Assembly (NCBI GenBank): GCA_964503335.1
Contig: CAZCZZ010000016.1
Coordinates: 1-63,580 of the forward strand
DNA: 63,580 nucleotides
From: CAZCZZ01 sp964503335
GTDB lineage: Bacteria; Verrucomicrobiota; Kiritimatiellia; CAIVKH01
Direction of reading: 5' to 3'
Shown here: piece after piece, positions 27,082-35,799 of the stretch
How positions within the stretch are numbered: the stretch's first letter is position 1
Layout of the letters: each line of letters starts with the position of its first letter
The notes under the pieces: model-generated
The model's input: only the letters and a program-made list of their open reading frames with translations
What the model was told of the DNA's origin: nothing
Databases searched by the model: none
Position numbers and translations under genes: made by a program

Positions 27082-28359
27082 CTACCTCATCTCCCCTTCG
27101 AGGGCGTCCATGTAAGACTTGATCCTGTCGGGGACTTCGCCGGGCCCGCGCTTCTCGATCGTGTCCATGTACTCGCGGATCCGGCGGGTGCGGGATTCCC
27201 AGGCGACGAGTTTCGCATCGGCTTCGGACAGCAGGGCGCTCAGGCGGACGGGTTTGGTGGCGGCGCGGCGCTGGCCGTCGCTCTTCCTCGCCGCCAGGGC
27301 TTGCAGATAGTTCACGTACGCTTCGGCCACGATGGTGAAGTCCGTGTCGCCGCTGGCGGCGATGCGGGTGACTTCCATCGTGAGGCGCTCACACAGCGGC
27401 TTCATCCACGGTTCGTCCCGATAGGGTATCAGCCCGCTCATCGCCACGGGGCCGGACGGCACGTTGGTTCCCTGGATCTCATACTCCGCGACACGCACGA
27501 CCAGCTTGCCACGCAGTTCCGACGCGAGGTCGCTGGAGCGGATGGACGGCCGAACGCGGTTCGCCAGCTCCCGGTCCAGCCACCGCAGCCACGCGGCTTC
27601 AAGGCTGTCCACCGAGTCATAGCCCAGCAGGACGCGCAGGCCCTTCACATCGATGGCCCTGCCGTGACCGATGTCGGAGAGGATGCGGCCGAACGGCGCC
27701 TTCGATTCGTTCAGGAAGGCGACAAGGAGTCCGCACAGCGATTTCTCGTCCCATCGCCCGTCCGCCAGCACCGTGTGCCGCAACAGCGTGGAAACCGCGG
27801 GTATTTGCCCATCCGCCTGCTGCCGCGAGGCCAGGTCGAGATTCCTGTCTCGTTGCTCGTTGTAGAGATTCTGCGCGATGCCCACGCTGAGCCAAGCCGG
27901 TGACTCGGGCGCTTTCGCAGCGTGTGCGAGGGATCGTGCATTCCATGCGCATCGATTCACCAGCATCCAGGTCAAGGTTTCCAACAGGTCTTCCTGGTCC
28001 AGCGCTTCAGGCGAACTGATCCGGATGCGCTGCAACAGGTCTCCGTCCACGACGCCCTGTGCGCGACCGATTCGACCCTGTGCGTCGGGCCGCTTCGCGG
28101 CCGAACGAAAATCGATCCGGTCCCCCTTCGCAAAGGGGACAACAAGCCCGGTAAATGTTTCGAAGCGACGCGTCACGTCCTCAGCCCACCCCACCATGGT
28201 CACGGCTTGGGACGACGGGAAGCCGAACGCGCCGAAGCGCTGCGTGTGGCTCAGGATGGCTTTGCTGATCGCGGGCTTGTCGCTCTCGTCGATCGGCTCC
28301 GACTGCGCGCGGCACACACCCGCCGCGAGAAGCACACACAGGATCCAGCGCCCGGTCAT
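27082..28359 (-). CDS. Exported protein, unknown function
   Basis: A 425-aa protein with signal peptide (MTGRWILCVLLAAGVCRA). A mid-region LSVGIAQNLYNEQRDRNLD faintly recalls the peptidase-MA pattern, but no HExxH is present, so any peptidase ancestry would be inactive. The C-terminal third is helical and charged. It is the last gene of a five-gene minus-strand operon, its start overlapping the dtd stop. Not assigned to a family. Confidence 0.65.
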   Translation of the reverse strand: MTGRWILCVLLAAGVCRAQSEPIDESDKPAISKAILSHTQRFGAFGFPSSQAVTMVGWAEDVTRRFETFTGLVVPFAKGDRIDFRSAAKRPDAQGRIGRAQGVVDGDLLQRIRISSPEALDQEDLLETLTWMLVNRCAWNARSLAHAAKAPESPAWLSVGIAQNLYNEQRDRNLDLASRQQADGQIPAVSTLLRHTVLADGRWDEKSLCGLLVAFLNESKAPFGRILSDIGHGRAIDVKGLRVLLGYDSVDSLEAAWLRWLDRELANRVRPSIRSSDLASELRGKLVVRVAEYEIQGTNVPSGPVAMSGLIPYRDEPWMKPLCERLTMEVTRIAASGDTDFTIVAEAYVNYLQALAARKSDGQRRAATKPVRLSALLSEADAKLVAWESRTRRIREYMDTIEKRGPGEVPDRIKSYMDALEGEMR

Positions 28360-28811
28360 GGCGATGTCCGCCCCCGGCTTTCGAGGATCAGCGTGACGGG
28401 GCCGTCGTTCTCCAGCTCGACGCGCATGTCCGCGCCGAATTCGCCGGTTTCGACGTGGTGGCCGAGCGACCGCAGGGCGGCAGCAAAGGCTTCATAGCCC
28501 GAGCGGCCGGCCTCCGCGCCTGCGGCCTCCATGTAGCTGGGACGGTTGCCTTTCGAGCAGTCAGCATAGAGCGTGAACTGGCTCACAACAAGGAAGGCGC
28601 CGCCGACGGCGTCAATCGTGAGGTTGAGCTTGCCCGCCTCGTCGTTGAAGTAGCGAAGTTGCGACGTCTTGCGGGCGAGCCACGACACGTCGTGCTCCGT
28701 GTCGTCTTTCGCAACGCCACAAAGGATCATCGCTCCCTGTTGAATCGACCCGACGACGCGTTCGCCCACCGTGACACGGGCCCGGCGGACACGTTGAATC
28801 ACGAGGCGCAC
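28356..28811 (-). CDS. dtd: D-aminoacyl-tRNA deacylase
   Basis: A 151-aa cytoplasmic enzyme that hydrolyses D-aminoacyl-tRNA (and Gly-tRNA-Ala), protecting translation. It opens MRLVIQRVRRARVTVG, has the catalytic SQFTLYAD segment and the NDGPVT element near the C-terminus; length is normal. The ATPase gene ends 7 nt upstream, and the downstream exported-protein gene overlaps by 4 nt. Confidence 0.96.
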   Translation of the reverse strand: MRLVIQRVRRARVTVGERVVGSIQQGAMILCGVAKDDTEHDVSWLARKTSQLRYFNDEAGKLNLTIDAVGGAFLVVSQFTLYADCSKGNRPSYMEAAGAEAGRSGYEAFAAALRSLGHHVETGEFGADMRVELENDGPVTLILESRGRTSP

Positions 28812-28818
28812 GGGAGGA

Positions 28819-30525
28819 CTACTCCCCTGCGTGCGAGATGCGAAGCGTGCTCAGGCGATTGAGGGCCGCTGCGATTTCGTAGCGGCGTGGCCGCGCGAGG
28901 TCGCCGCGGAACTCGCGGGACAAACATTCGAGCCCGTCGGTGCTGAGGTCGCGATCGACGAGGTCGAGGATCTCGCGCATCGGACGCCCGTCGTCCATGT
29001 ACCGCGTCTTCGCGTAGTTCAGGATCAAGCCGATCGTGCCTGTCTGGTAGGAATCGGCGAGCTGGTACACGCCGCTAAGATCAATCGTCGTGCGGCCGAA
29101 CCGCAGCACGCGCAGTGAAGTCGCCTCGATCTCCGCATCGTGGCGTCCCACGCTGGCATCGATGCTGCTCGGGATGACCCAGCGCGCCTTGCTCGCCGAC
29201 TTGGCGAGGTCACCGGCTTCCGCCTTGAGCGCCTGCACGCCGAGCTGCTTCGCATCCTTCGTGACGTCGCGGACGCGGCCGTCCTCGATGAGGAGAACGG
29301 TATCGGCGACGGGAATGAACTCAGCCACAGTCGCATGACCACCCACGATGACGGAAACACCAAGTTCATCCGTGATCTGGCGCGCGCGCGCGGACAGCGG
29401 AACCGTCCTCGATTTGCCCTTCGCGAGCATGGAGGCGAGCCTGCTGTCGGTCGACAGGAAGCCCGGGGCGGAGTCCGATTCATCAAAGATCAAGGCGCGT
29501 GCGCCCACCTCGAGGGCTTCAATCACGGATGCGGCCTGGCCCGAAACGGGATCAGCCTGGCCCGTGCTGTATGCCTTCCGCGGTTCCTGTCCCGAGGAAA
29601 GGAAGAGCGAGAGGTCCACACGTTGCACGCTGCGATTCCTTTCCGCGGCGACATAGACCGCGTCGGGGAGCGTGATGACATACTCGCGACCATCACCCGG
29701 CACATGGTTGTAAATTCCCGACGCGATCGCCTGCATGAGCTCGTGGCGACCCGAGTGGTCATCGCCGAGGATCACGGTGACGCCGCCGGGAACGCCCAGG
29801 CCCCTCACGGAACCCGCGTTCGGCACATCGATCTGGATCCGGATGTCGTCCGCGACGCTGATGCTGCGCTCCGAAACAAAATCGGGCAAATCGGTGTCTC
29901 CCTGGCGTGACAACATGGAGCCCTCAGCCACGAAGCTCACCATGCCGCGCGTCGGCAGTGCCTGGCGAAGCTGGTCCGCGTCCTCCATCGTATCCACGAA
30001 GCGCTCCGTCTCATCGACATCCAGGTTGCAGTGGATCAGAGACGCGCTGACAAGCGTCGGCAGCTCGTCAAAGAATACTGCCTTCGCGCCTTGCGCCGCG
30101 ATCCGGTCCTGGTGGATCGGCAGGGTGACGTAGAGACGGGCTTCAACATTCTCGTCCGTCACGTTCAGGGAGGAGCGGGGAATGATCTTCTGGCTTCCCG
30201 CGGAGACGCTGAGGCGACGACGCGCCACGCCCTCGTGGTTGAATGCGGCGAACTTGCGGATGCCCTCGGCCAGCTTGCGGGACAGCAGATCCTCGATCGC
30301 CGTTCGCCGCACCGGCGTATTGAAGAGATGCGGGGGAAACCCGGCGACGGACTGCGGGACGCGCACGATGATCAACGTGACCTGACTTTCCCCCTCCGCG
30401 GGGACACGATTGATCTTCAGTACGAAACGACCGAAGTCGAAATCGCCGATGATGCGACCGTACTCAGCCCGGTCAAGACCGTCGATCGCACTGAGAATCT
30501 GGTAAAACTCGTCCTTGTCCTTCAT
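28819..30525 (-). CDS. ABC-class P-loop ATPase family protein with degenerate Walker A
   Basis: A 568-aa protein of the predicted ABC-class ATPase family (Pfam ABC_ATPase, related to trypanosome MRB1590). The N-terminal nucleic-acid-binding part is normal: DFDFGRFVLKINRVP, IPRSSLNVTDENVEARLYV and LPTRGMVSFVAEGSML. The ATPase half keeps the frame VRGLGVPGGVT and YNHVPGDGREYVIT, but the P-loop expected as GGGxHGKSTLL reads GDDHSGRHELM (254-264), losing Lys and Ser. The signature region (326-331) and Walker B (LIFDES) are also altered. It may be a pseudo-ATPase. Third gene of the operon. Confidence 0.85.
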   Translation of the reverse strand: MKDKDEFYQILSAIDGLDRAEYGRIIGDFDFGRFVLKINRVPAEGESQVTLIIVRVPQSVAGFPPHLFNTPVRRTAIEDLLSRKLAEGIRKFAAFNHEGVARRRLSVSAGSQKIIPRSSLNVTDENVEARLYVTLPIHQDRIAAQGAKAVFFDELPTLVSASLIHCNLDVDETERFVDTMEDADQLRQALPTRGMVSFVAEGSMLSRQGDTDLPDFVSERSISVADDIRIQIDVPNAGSVRGLGVPGGVTVILGDDHSGRHELMQAIASGIYNHVPGDGREYVITLPDAVYVAAERNRSVQRVDLSLFLSSGQEPRKAYSTGQADPVSGQAASVIEALEVGARALIFDESDSAPGFLSTDSRLASMLAKGKSRTVPLSARARQITDELGVSVIVGGHATVAEFIPVADTVLLIEDGRVRDVTKDAKQLGVQALKAEAGDLAKSASKARWVIPSSIDASVGRHDAEIEATSLRVLRFGRTTIDLSGVYQLADSYQTGTIGLILNYAKTRYMDDGRPMREILDLVDRDLSTDGLECLSREFRGDLARPRRYEIAAALNRLSTLRISHAGE

Positions 30526-30551
30526 GAAACTCCCCCAATCGGGCCGAATCG

Positions 30552-31259
30552 CTACGGCGTGCCCGCTGTGGCTACCGCCACCTCGCCACGCCCCACTTTG
30601 AGTTGCGACACCTGCCCCAGAAGTCGCTTCTCCTCATCCATCTTGCTGAAAACCACCTTCGCCCTGGCCGCAAGCCAACCGCCTGCAGGTCCCGGCATGG
30701 GCAGGTGGCCGAGGCGCACCTTTGACACGGCGAACGTAAACTGGCCATCCGATCTCTCGGGCACTCCGCTGATTTCGTAGGTCAGAGGCACGGGGCCCAG
30801 TTTCGCTTCCAAGACCACCACAACCACGTCCGTCTTCAGGGCAATGTTGATCCGGGCCAGCGTCACGGATTCGTCCCCGGATCCGCCCGCTGACTTCTTC
30901 AAGAGATCCATGAGGTAGGCGTTGATCTCGCCCTCGGTGATGCGCTGCGTCACGACCTTGCGGTCGAGGACAGCGGTCTTGATGTTGCGCATCTTCTGCT
31001 GGAGTCGCTGCGCGTCCTGGATGCTTCCTTCCGCCCCGGTGGGCACGGCAGGACGGATGATGAGCACGATGGAGATCAGGAGACCCAGGGTCACCGCAAT
31101 GCGGACAAAGCGCATCAGGGGACCACCGGCCTTCCGGCGCTGCTCCTGGATAGCCCCGCGCGGGTCTTCAATTTCCAGCTTGCCTCCGCATTGGGAGCAG
31201 AACATGCGACCCAGATGGTTATCAGCTCCGCAGGACTTGCACTTGATCACAAAGGGCAT
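30552..31259 (-). CDS. Zinc-ribbon membrane protein
   Basis: A 235-aa protein with an N-terminal four-cysteine zinc ribbon (CKSCGADNHLGRMFCSQCG), a linker, one transmembrane helix (about 50-70, FVRIAVTLGLLISIVLII) and a C-terminal domain of about 150 residues, presumably periplasmic, with LGPVPLTYEISG. No named family. It lies 9 nt after the fmdB-like gene and 26 nt ahead of the ATPase gene, so it belongs to that operon. Confidence 0.75.
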   Translation of the reverse strand: MPFVIKCKSCGADNHLGRMFCSQCGGKLEIEDPRGAIQEQRRKAGGPLMRFVRIAVTLGLLISIVLIIRPAVPTGAEGSIQDAQRLQQKMRNIKTAVLDRKVVTQRITEGEINAYLMDLLKKSAGGSGDESVTLARINIALKTDVVVVVLEAKLGPVPLTYEISGVPERSDGQFTFAVSKVRLGHLPMPGPAGGWLAARAKVVFSKMDEEKRLLGQVSQLKVGRGEVAVATAGTP

Positions 31260-31268
31260 GAAATCTTC

Positions 31269-31574
31269 CTATTTCTTTGTGGCGGAACCGGCCGCCGACT
31301 TTTCCGTCTTCGCAGGACCGGGCTTCTTTGAATCTGTCGTCGCGGTTGTCGAACTGCCGGCGCTTTCGGACTTCGCACCCTGCTTGTAGGACTCACTCCT
31401 GTAGTCCGTGATATAGAAGCCGGACCCCTTGAAGAGCAGTCCGCCCCCCGTCCCAATCTTCCTCTTCACGGCTCCCTTGCACTTCGGACAGCGCTTCAGC
31501 GGCTCGTCCTTGATGCTCTGGAACTGCTCAAATTCATGGCCGCACTTGCGGCAGACATATTCGTATGTCGGCAC
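31269..31574 (-). CDS. FmdB/CxxC_CXXC_SSSS zinc-ribbon protein
   Basis: A 101-aa protein beginning (M)PTYEYVCRKCGHEFEQFQS and continuing CPKCKGAVKRKIGTGGGLLFKGSGFYITDYR, the signature of the FmdB-type regulatory zinc-ribbon family. The start is the GTG at 31574, chosen because the family begins MPTYEY and GGAGAG lies 7 nt upstream; no ATG fits. The Ala/Ser/Lys-rich tail is usual. First gene of the operon, divergent from the prenyl synthase gene. Confidence 0.9.
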   Translation of the reverse strand: MPTYEYVCRKCGHEFEQFQSIKDEPLKRCPKCKGAVKRKIGTGGGLLFKGSGFYITDYRSESYKQGAKSESAGSSTTATTDSKKPGPAKTEKSAAGSATKK

Positions 31575-31695
31575 GGTAATTCTCTCCAGTCGCGGGATTC
31601 GACCTGCGCGGGGACTATAGGGAACGCCTATGCACAGTGTCAAACGCGCTCACCCGAACATTGCATGGCAGGCTGACGGCCGATATTCTGGATCC

Positions 31696-32580
31696 ATGTT
31701 TGATCTCGATCGCTATCTCACGGAGCGTCGTTCCCTCATTGACTCGTTCCTGATCAGCCAGATGCCTCCGGAAGACACCCGGCCCGCCACCCTGCACCGC
31801 GCCATGCGCTACAGCATCTTCGCCGGCGGCAAACGCCTGCGCCCGATCCTGTGCATCGCCGCGGCCGAGGCCGTCGGCAAGGCCACGGACGAAGTGATCC
31901 GCGCCGCCTGCGCCCTGGAGCTCCTGCACACCTATACGCTCGTCCACGACGACCTGCCGGCAATGGATGACGACGACCTGCGGCGAGGCAAACCGACGAC
32001 ACACATTACCTTCGGTGAAGCCAATGCCATCCTCGCCGGCGATGCGCTTCTCACCCTCGCCTTCGAGTGGATGGCACGCGCGCCGGGCAAGAAGCCCAAC
32101 GCACCCGCGGACCCGGTGATTGAACTCGCCGTGGCTTCCGGAAGCATGGGTGTGATCGGCGGCCAGGTCGAAGACCTCGCCGCCGAAGGCAAGGCGCCGT
32201 CGGCTGACCTCGTCGACTTCATCCACGCCCACAAGACAGGCGCCCTGCTGCGCGCATCAGTCCGCATCGGGGCCATGATTGCCGGGGCATCGGCCAAGGA
32301 ACTCGACGCCCTCTCCCGCTACGGCGAACACATGGGTCTTGCGTTCCAGATCGCCGACGACATCCTCAATGCCACATCGAGCTCAAAGCAACTCGGCAAG
32401 GCCACAGGTAGCGATGAGGCCCGCGGAAAGATGACCTACGTCGCCGTCTACGGCCTTGATGTCGCGCGCCAGCGCGCCGATGACCTCATCGAGAAAGCCG
32501 TCGCGGAACTCAAAGGACTCTCCGGTTCCGCCGCACCCCTGACGGCCCTCGCCCGCTTCAGCGTCGTCCGCAGCCATTGA
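31696..32580 (+). CDS. Polyprenyl (farnesyl/geranyl) diphosphate synthase
   Basis: A 294-aa trans-isoprenyl diphosphate synthase of the IspA type, making C15 or C20 diphosphates for quinone and undecaprenyl synthesis. The first Asp-rich motif is VHDDLPAMDDDDLRRG. The second reads QIADDILNAT, where the usual DDxxD ends in Asn instead of Asp. GGKRLRP, and KTGALLRASV also match. The ATG at 31696 is preferred because the family starts a few residues before RR(S)LID. Confidence 0.93.
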   Translation: MFDLDRYLTERRSLIDSFLISQMPPEDTRPATLHRAMRYSIFAGGKRLRPILCIAAAEAVGKATDEVIRAACALELLHTYTLVHDDLPAMDDDDLRRGKPTTHITFGEANAILAGDALLTLAFEWMARAPGKKPNAPADPVIELAVASGSMGVIGGQVEDLAAEGKAPSADLVDFIHAHKTGALLRASVRIGAMIAGASAKELDALSRYGEHMGLAFQIADDILNATSSSKQLGKATGSDEARGKMTYVAVYGLDVARQRADDLIEKAVAELKGLSGSAAPLTALARFSVVRSH

Positions 32581-32642
32581 GCGATGCGCCGGATGAAACA
32601 CGCTCTTTATCCGGTACGGGGCTTTTGCGTAGGGTAGAAGCA

Positions 32643-34367
32643 ATGCATCGTACGCGACTCATGCTGCAGCTCTGCGCGTTCACACTCGCTGCATTGCCGT
32701 GCCATGCCCTTGTGAGCGACGCCCGTGCGGATACGTCGGTCACCATGCTCGCCAGCGCGGAATCGCCCTCCGCGTTCGCCACGATCCTGACCGATGACGA
32801 GAAGCAGTGGCTTGCGGCGCATCCCGTCATCCGCGTGGGAACCGACCCGGCCTGGCCTCCCTTCTCGCTGAGCACGCACGGGAAAGGATTCGAAGGCATC
32901 GATATCGACGTCCTGACGCGAATCGCAACCCTCCTTGGTGTCCGCGTCGAATTCATCGACACCCCGTCCTGGTCCGCCACATGGGATCGCTTCCTGAAAC
33001 GGGAGGTGGACATCACCACGGGTACGGCGGAAACGCCGGAACGCCGGGCCCATGCCGCCTTCTCCACGCCCTACGCGTCGTTCCCCGTGGCCCTCATCAC
33101 CCGTGCGGATGCGCCGTTCCTCGTCGGCCTCGACAGCTTCACGTCCCGCACGCTCGCCGCGCCACGAGGCCATGTGACGACGATGCGGCTCCAGGAGGAG
33201 TTCCCCTCCATCAAGCTGCTTCTGACCGACACCTCCACGGAAGCCATGACCGCTGTGTCCCAGGGCCGCGCCGATGGCTGCATCGATAACCTCGCCTCCG
33301 CCAGCCACATCATCAGCTCCGAGGGCCTGACCAACCTCAAGATTGCGGGCCTGACCGAATTCCGATTCGAGCTGCGCTTCGCCGTGCGCAAGGACTGGCC
33401 GGAACTGGCGGTTCTCATCGACAAGGCGCTCGCCGGATTGAATCACGCGGAGCGCGCCCGGATCTTCGACAACTGGATCACCGTGGATTACGACCAGGCC
33501 ATCAATTGGCAGAGCGTCAGGCGCTCGGCACTTGCCGTATCGGCCTTCGGCGCCATCCTCCTCGCCTTTGCCATGTTCTGGAATCGTCGCCTCGCGCGGG
33601 AACTGGCCGAACGGCGGGCCGTTGAAGAAAGCCTGCGCGAGCGCGAGGCTGAACTGCGCCGCACCCACGCGAAACTTCAGGCGCTCAACGACGAAAAGGA
33701 CATGATGATCAAGATGGCGGCGCATGACCTGAACAACCCGCTCACGAGCATTCTGCTCCTGTGCGACGACACACAGGGCGCGCTGCCGATGAACGACACC
33801 GAGCGCTTTGGCGAGGTGCGCACCTGCGCCGACCGCATGAATCGCCTCATCCGCAACCTCCTCCACGTTGAGAACCGCGGCCACGAAACGGACTGGCTCC
33901 ACCCTTCACGCGTCGATGCCGGGAAGGTCATCGCGCGCGTGGTCGAGCGCTACAAGCGTTCCGCCTTCGCGAAGAACCTGACCCTAGCCGCGGAGAACCT
34001 CTCACCGCGCGAGTCGGTGATCGAAGTGGATGAAGACGCCTTCGACCAGATCCTCGACAACCTCATCTCCAACGCGATCAAGTATTCGCGCGATGGCGGG
34101 CACGTCACGGTGCGCACGCTGCGCGACAACGGGCTCATCCGACTTGAAGTGCAGGACTCCGGAGCCGGCATTCCCGAGCATGAACGGCACATGCTCTTCA
34201 AACGGTTCTCCCGCCTCAGCACAAAACCCACCGCGGGCGAAAGCTCCTTCGGCCTCGGCCTCGCCATCGTGAAAAGCCTGGCGGAGCGAATGAAAGGAAG
34301 CGTCCGCTGCGAGAATCACCGCGACGGCGGGGCGCTTTTCATCGTGGAATTCCCCGCGTCCACATAA
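32643..34367 (+). CDS. Sensor histidine kinase with periplasmic SBP_bac_3 domain
   Basis: A 574-aa membrane kinase. After an N-terminal hydrophobic segment comes a family-3 solute-binding domain (about 60-280, IRVGTDPAWPPFSL), a transmembrane helix (about 297-313), a short coiled coil and the kinase core: phosphoacceptor H361 in MAAHDLNNPLTSI, N-box LDNLISNAIKYS, G1 DSGAGIP and G2 FGLGLAIVKSL. It should sense an amino-acid-like ligand. No response regulator is adjacent, so its partner is elsewhere. ATG chosen with AGGG upstream. Confidence 0.92.
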   Translation: MHRTRLMLQLCAFTLAALPCHALVSDARADTSVTMLASAESPSAFATILTDDEKQWLAAHPVIRVGTDPAWPPFSLSTHGKGFEGIDIDVLTRIATLLGVRVEFIDTPSWSATWDRFLKREVDITTGTAETPERRAHAAFSTPYASFPVALITRADAPFLVGLDSFTSRTLAAPRGHVTTMRLQEEFPSIKLLLTDTSTEAMTAVSQGRADGCIDNLASASHIISSEGLTNLKIAGLTEFRFELRFAVRKDWPELAVLIDKALAGLNHAERARIFDNWITVDYDQAINWQSVRRSALAVSAFGAILLAFAMFWNRRLARELAERRAVEESLREREAELRRTHAKLQALNDEKDMMIKMAAHDLNNPLTSILLLCDDTQGALPMNDTERFGEVRTCADRMNRLIRNLLHVENRGHETDWLHPSRVDAGKVIARVVERYKRSAFAKNLTLAAENLSPRESVIEVDEDAFDQILDNLISNAIKYSRDGGHVTVRTLRDNGLIRLEVQDSGAGIPEHERHMLFKRFSRLSTKPTAGESSFGLGLAIVKSLAERMKGSVRCENHRDGGALFIVEFPAST

Positions 34368-34373
34368 CGAAGC

Positions 34374-35792
34374 ATGAACTCGGGTTACCCCAGAGCGCGG
34401 ACTGCTGAGTATCTCCTCCTCGCGCTGGCCGTGGTCCTTGGTGTGTTCCTGCGATGGAACGGGCTTGGCTGGGGCGAAGACAGCGCGTCATATCACCCAG
34501 ACGAACAGCGCATCGCGGAAATGGCCGATGGCCTGCGCACCAATTCGGAATTTCCGAGAAGTTACGTCTTCTTCTTCCCGCAGCTTGTTCGCGCTGCGGA
34601 AGCGATGGGCGGTAACGCGCGCATCATCAGCTTTGTGGCAGGCTGTCTGCTGATCGGCGTTGTCTTCTGCCTGGCGCGTCTTCTCGCGCCGGGCCACGAA
34701 ACGCTGGCGGCGGCATTCGTCGCCACAAATACCCTCTGCATCATCCACGCCCACTTCGGAACCGCGGACACGGTGTACACGGTCTTGCTCTGCCTCTTTG
34801 CCTGGTCCGTCTTGCGGGAGAAGGTGTGGCTTGCTGCCGTCGTTGCGGGCCTTGCCATGGCCACAAAATTCGGGCTCATCCTCATCCCATCCCTCATATT
34901 CCTCCTCTGGCAGCTCAACTCGCGCGCACGGCGCGCGGGATTTCTCACGGCTACCGCATTCGTCTTCTTCGCGGCGCAGGGCTTCGCCTTCAACATGGAA
35001 TCCGTGCATGCCATCTGGCGCAGCTTCACGCTCGATAACGCGGGCGGATTTGAACACAACAAGCTGCTGAATGTGCTGACCTACGCCGGGGTGATGATCC
35101 GCGCCCTGGGCCTTCCGGTTGTCGGCCTGCTCGTTCTCTTCCTGGCCCGCCGGTCCTGGACCCGCCCTCCCGTGGTCCAAGTCGTCGCCTTGCTCCCCTT
35201 CGCACTCCACGGCGTGGGGCTGCTCCTCATCAACACGGCGTTCCCGCGCCACGCCCTTCCCTTGATCCCCGTCGCATGCATCGCCGCCGCGGCGGGTGTC
35301 GGCTTGCTGCCGAGGCATCGGATACCGCTTGCTGCAGTCTGCCTGGCGTGGTCGCTGGCGCTGGCATGGAGTGACGGGACCGTCTTCCGCGTCGATCCGC
35401 GTGAACGCGCCAAGGCGTGGATGGAAACCAACGTGAGCAACACCGTTCGCGTCTGGGCGGATCCTCATCACCACGGCAAGGCGTGGCATACGTCTGCAGA
35501 TCGACCTTCGGAAGCGAACCTGCTGGTCCTGACCGAAGCCTGGACATGGCGATTTGAACGCAGCGAGATCAACCCGCTTGGCGCGCCATCGGAAGCAGAG
35601 CTCTATCACGCCACCGCTTCCGACCTCGCGTGGTATCTTCGCCTGAACGACCTCGTAGCGCAGGGCACGTGGAAGAAGATCTATGAAGCAGGTCCGCTTC
35701 ACATCCTTCCCGAGCAATTCGCGTATGCTGCCGCCTGGGGCAGCTTCGAGAAGTTTGCGGGGCGATGCGCGGTGTATGCCCCGGTGAATTAG
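34374..35792 (+). CDS. GT-C glycosyltransferase (GT39/ArnT-like)
   Basis: A 472-aa polytopic membrane protein with about ten helices. The first luminal/periplasmic loop carries YHPDEQRIAEMADGL, the acidic catalytic motif of PMT/ArnT-type transferases using polyprenyl-phosphate sugars; HAHFGTADTVYT follows as in related family members. A soluble C-terminal part covers about 390-472. Acceptor unknown; lipid A or surface glycan modification is plausible given the adjacent lpx genes, but inferred. It converges on lpxB with a 7-bp gap. Confidence 0.82.
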   Translation: MNSGYPRARTAEYLLLALAVVLGVFLRWNGLGWGEDSASYHPDEQRIAEMADGLRTNSEFPRSYVFFFPQLVRAAEAMGGNARIISFVAGCLLIGVVFCLARLLAPGHETLAAAFVATNTLCIIHAHFGTADTVYTVLLCLFAWSVLREKVWLAAVVAGLAMATKFGLILIPSLIFLLWQLNSRARRAGFLTATAFVFFAAQGFAFNMESVHAIWRSFTLDNAGGFEHNKLLNVLTYAGVMIRALGLPVVGLLVLFLARRSWTRPPVVQVVALLPFALHGVGLLLINTAFPRHALPLIPVACIAAAAGVGLLPRHRIPLAAVCLAWSLALAWSDGTVFRVDPRERAKAWMETNVSNTVRVWADPHHHGKAWHTSADRPSEANLLVLTEAWTWRFERSEINPLGAPSEAELYHATASDLAWYLRLNDLVAQGTWKKIYEAGPLHILPEQFAYAAAWGSFEKFAGRCAVYAPVN

Positions 35793-35799
35793 ATCCGAC

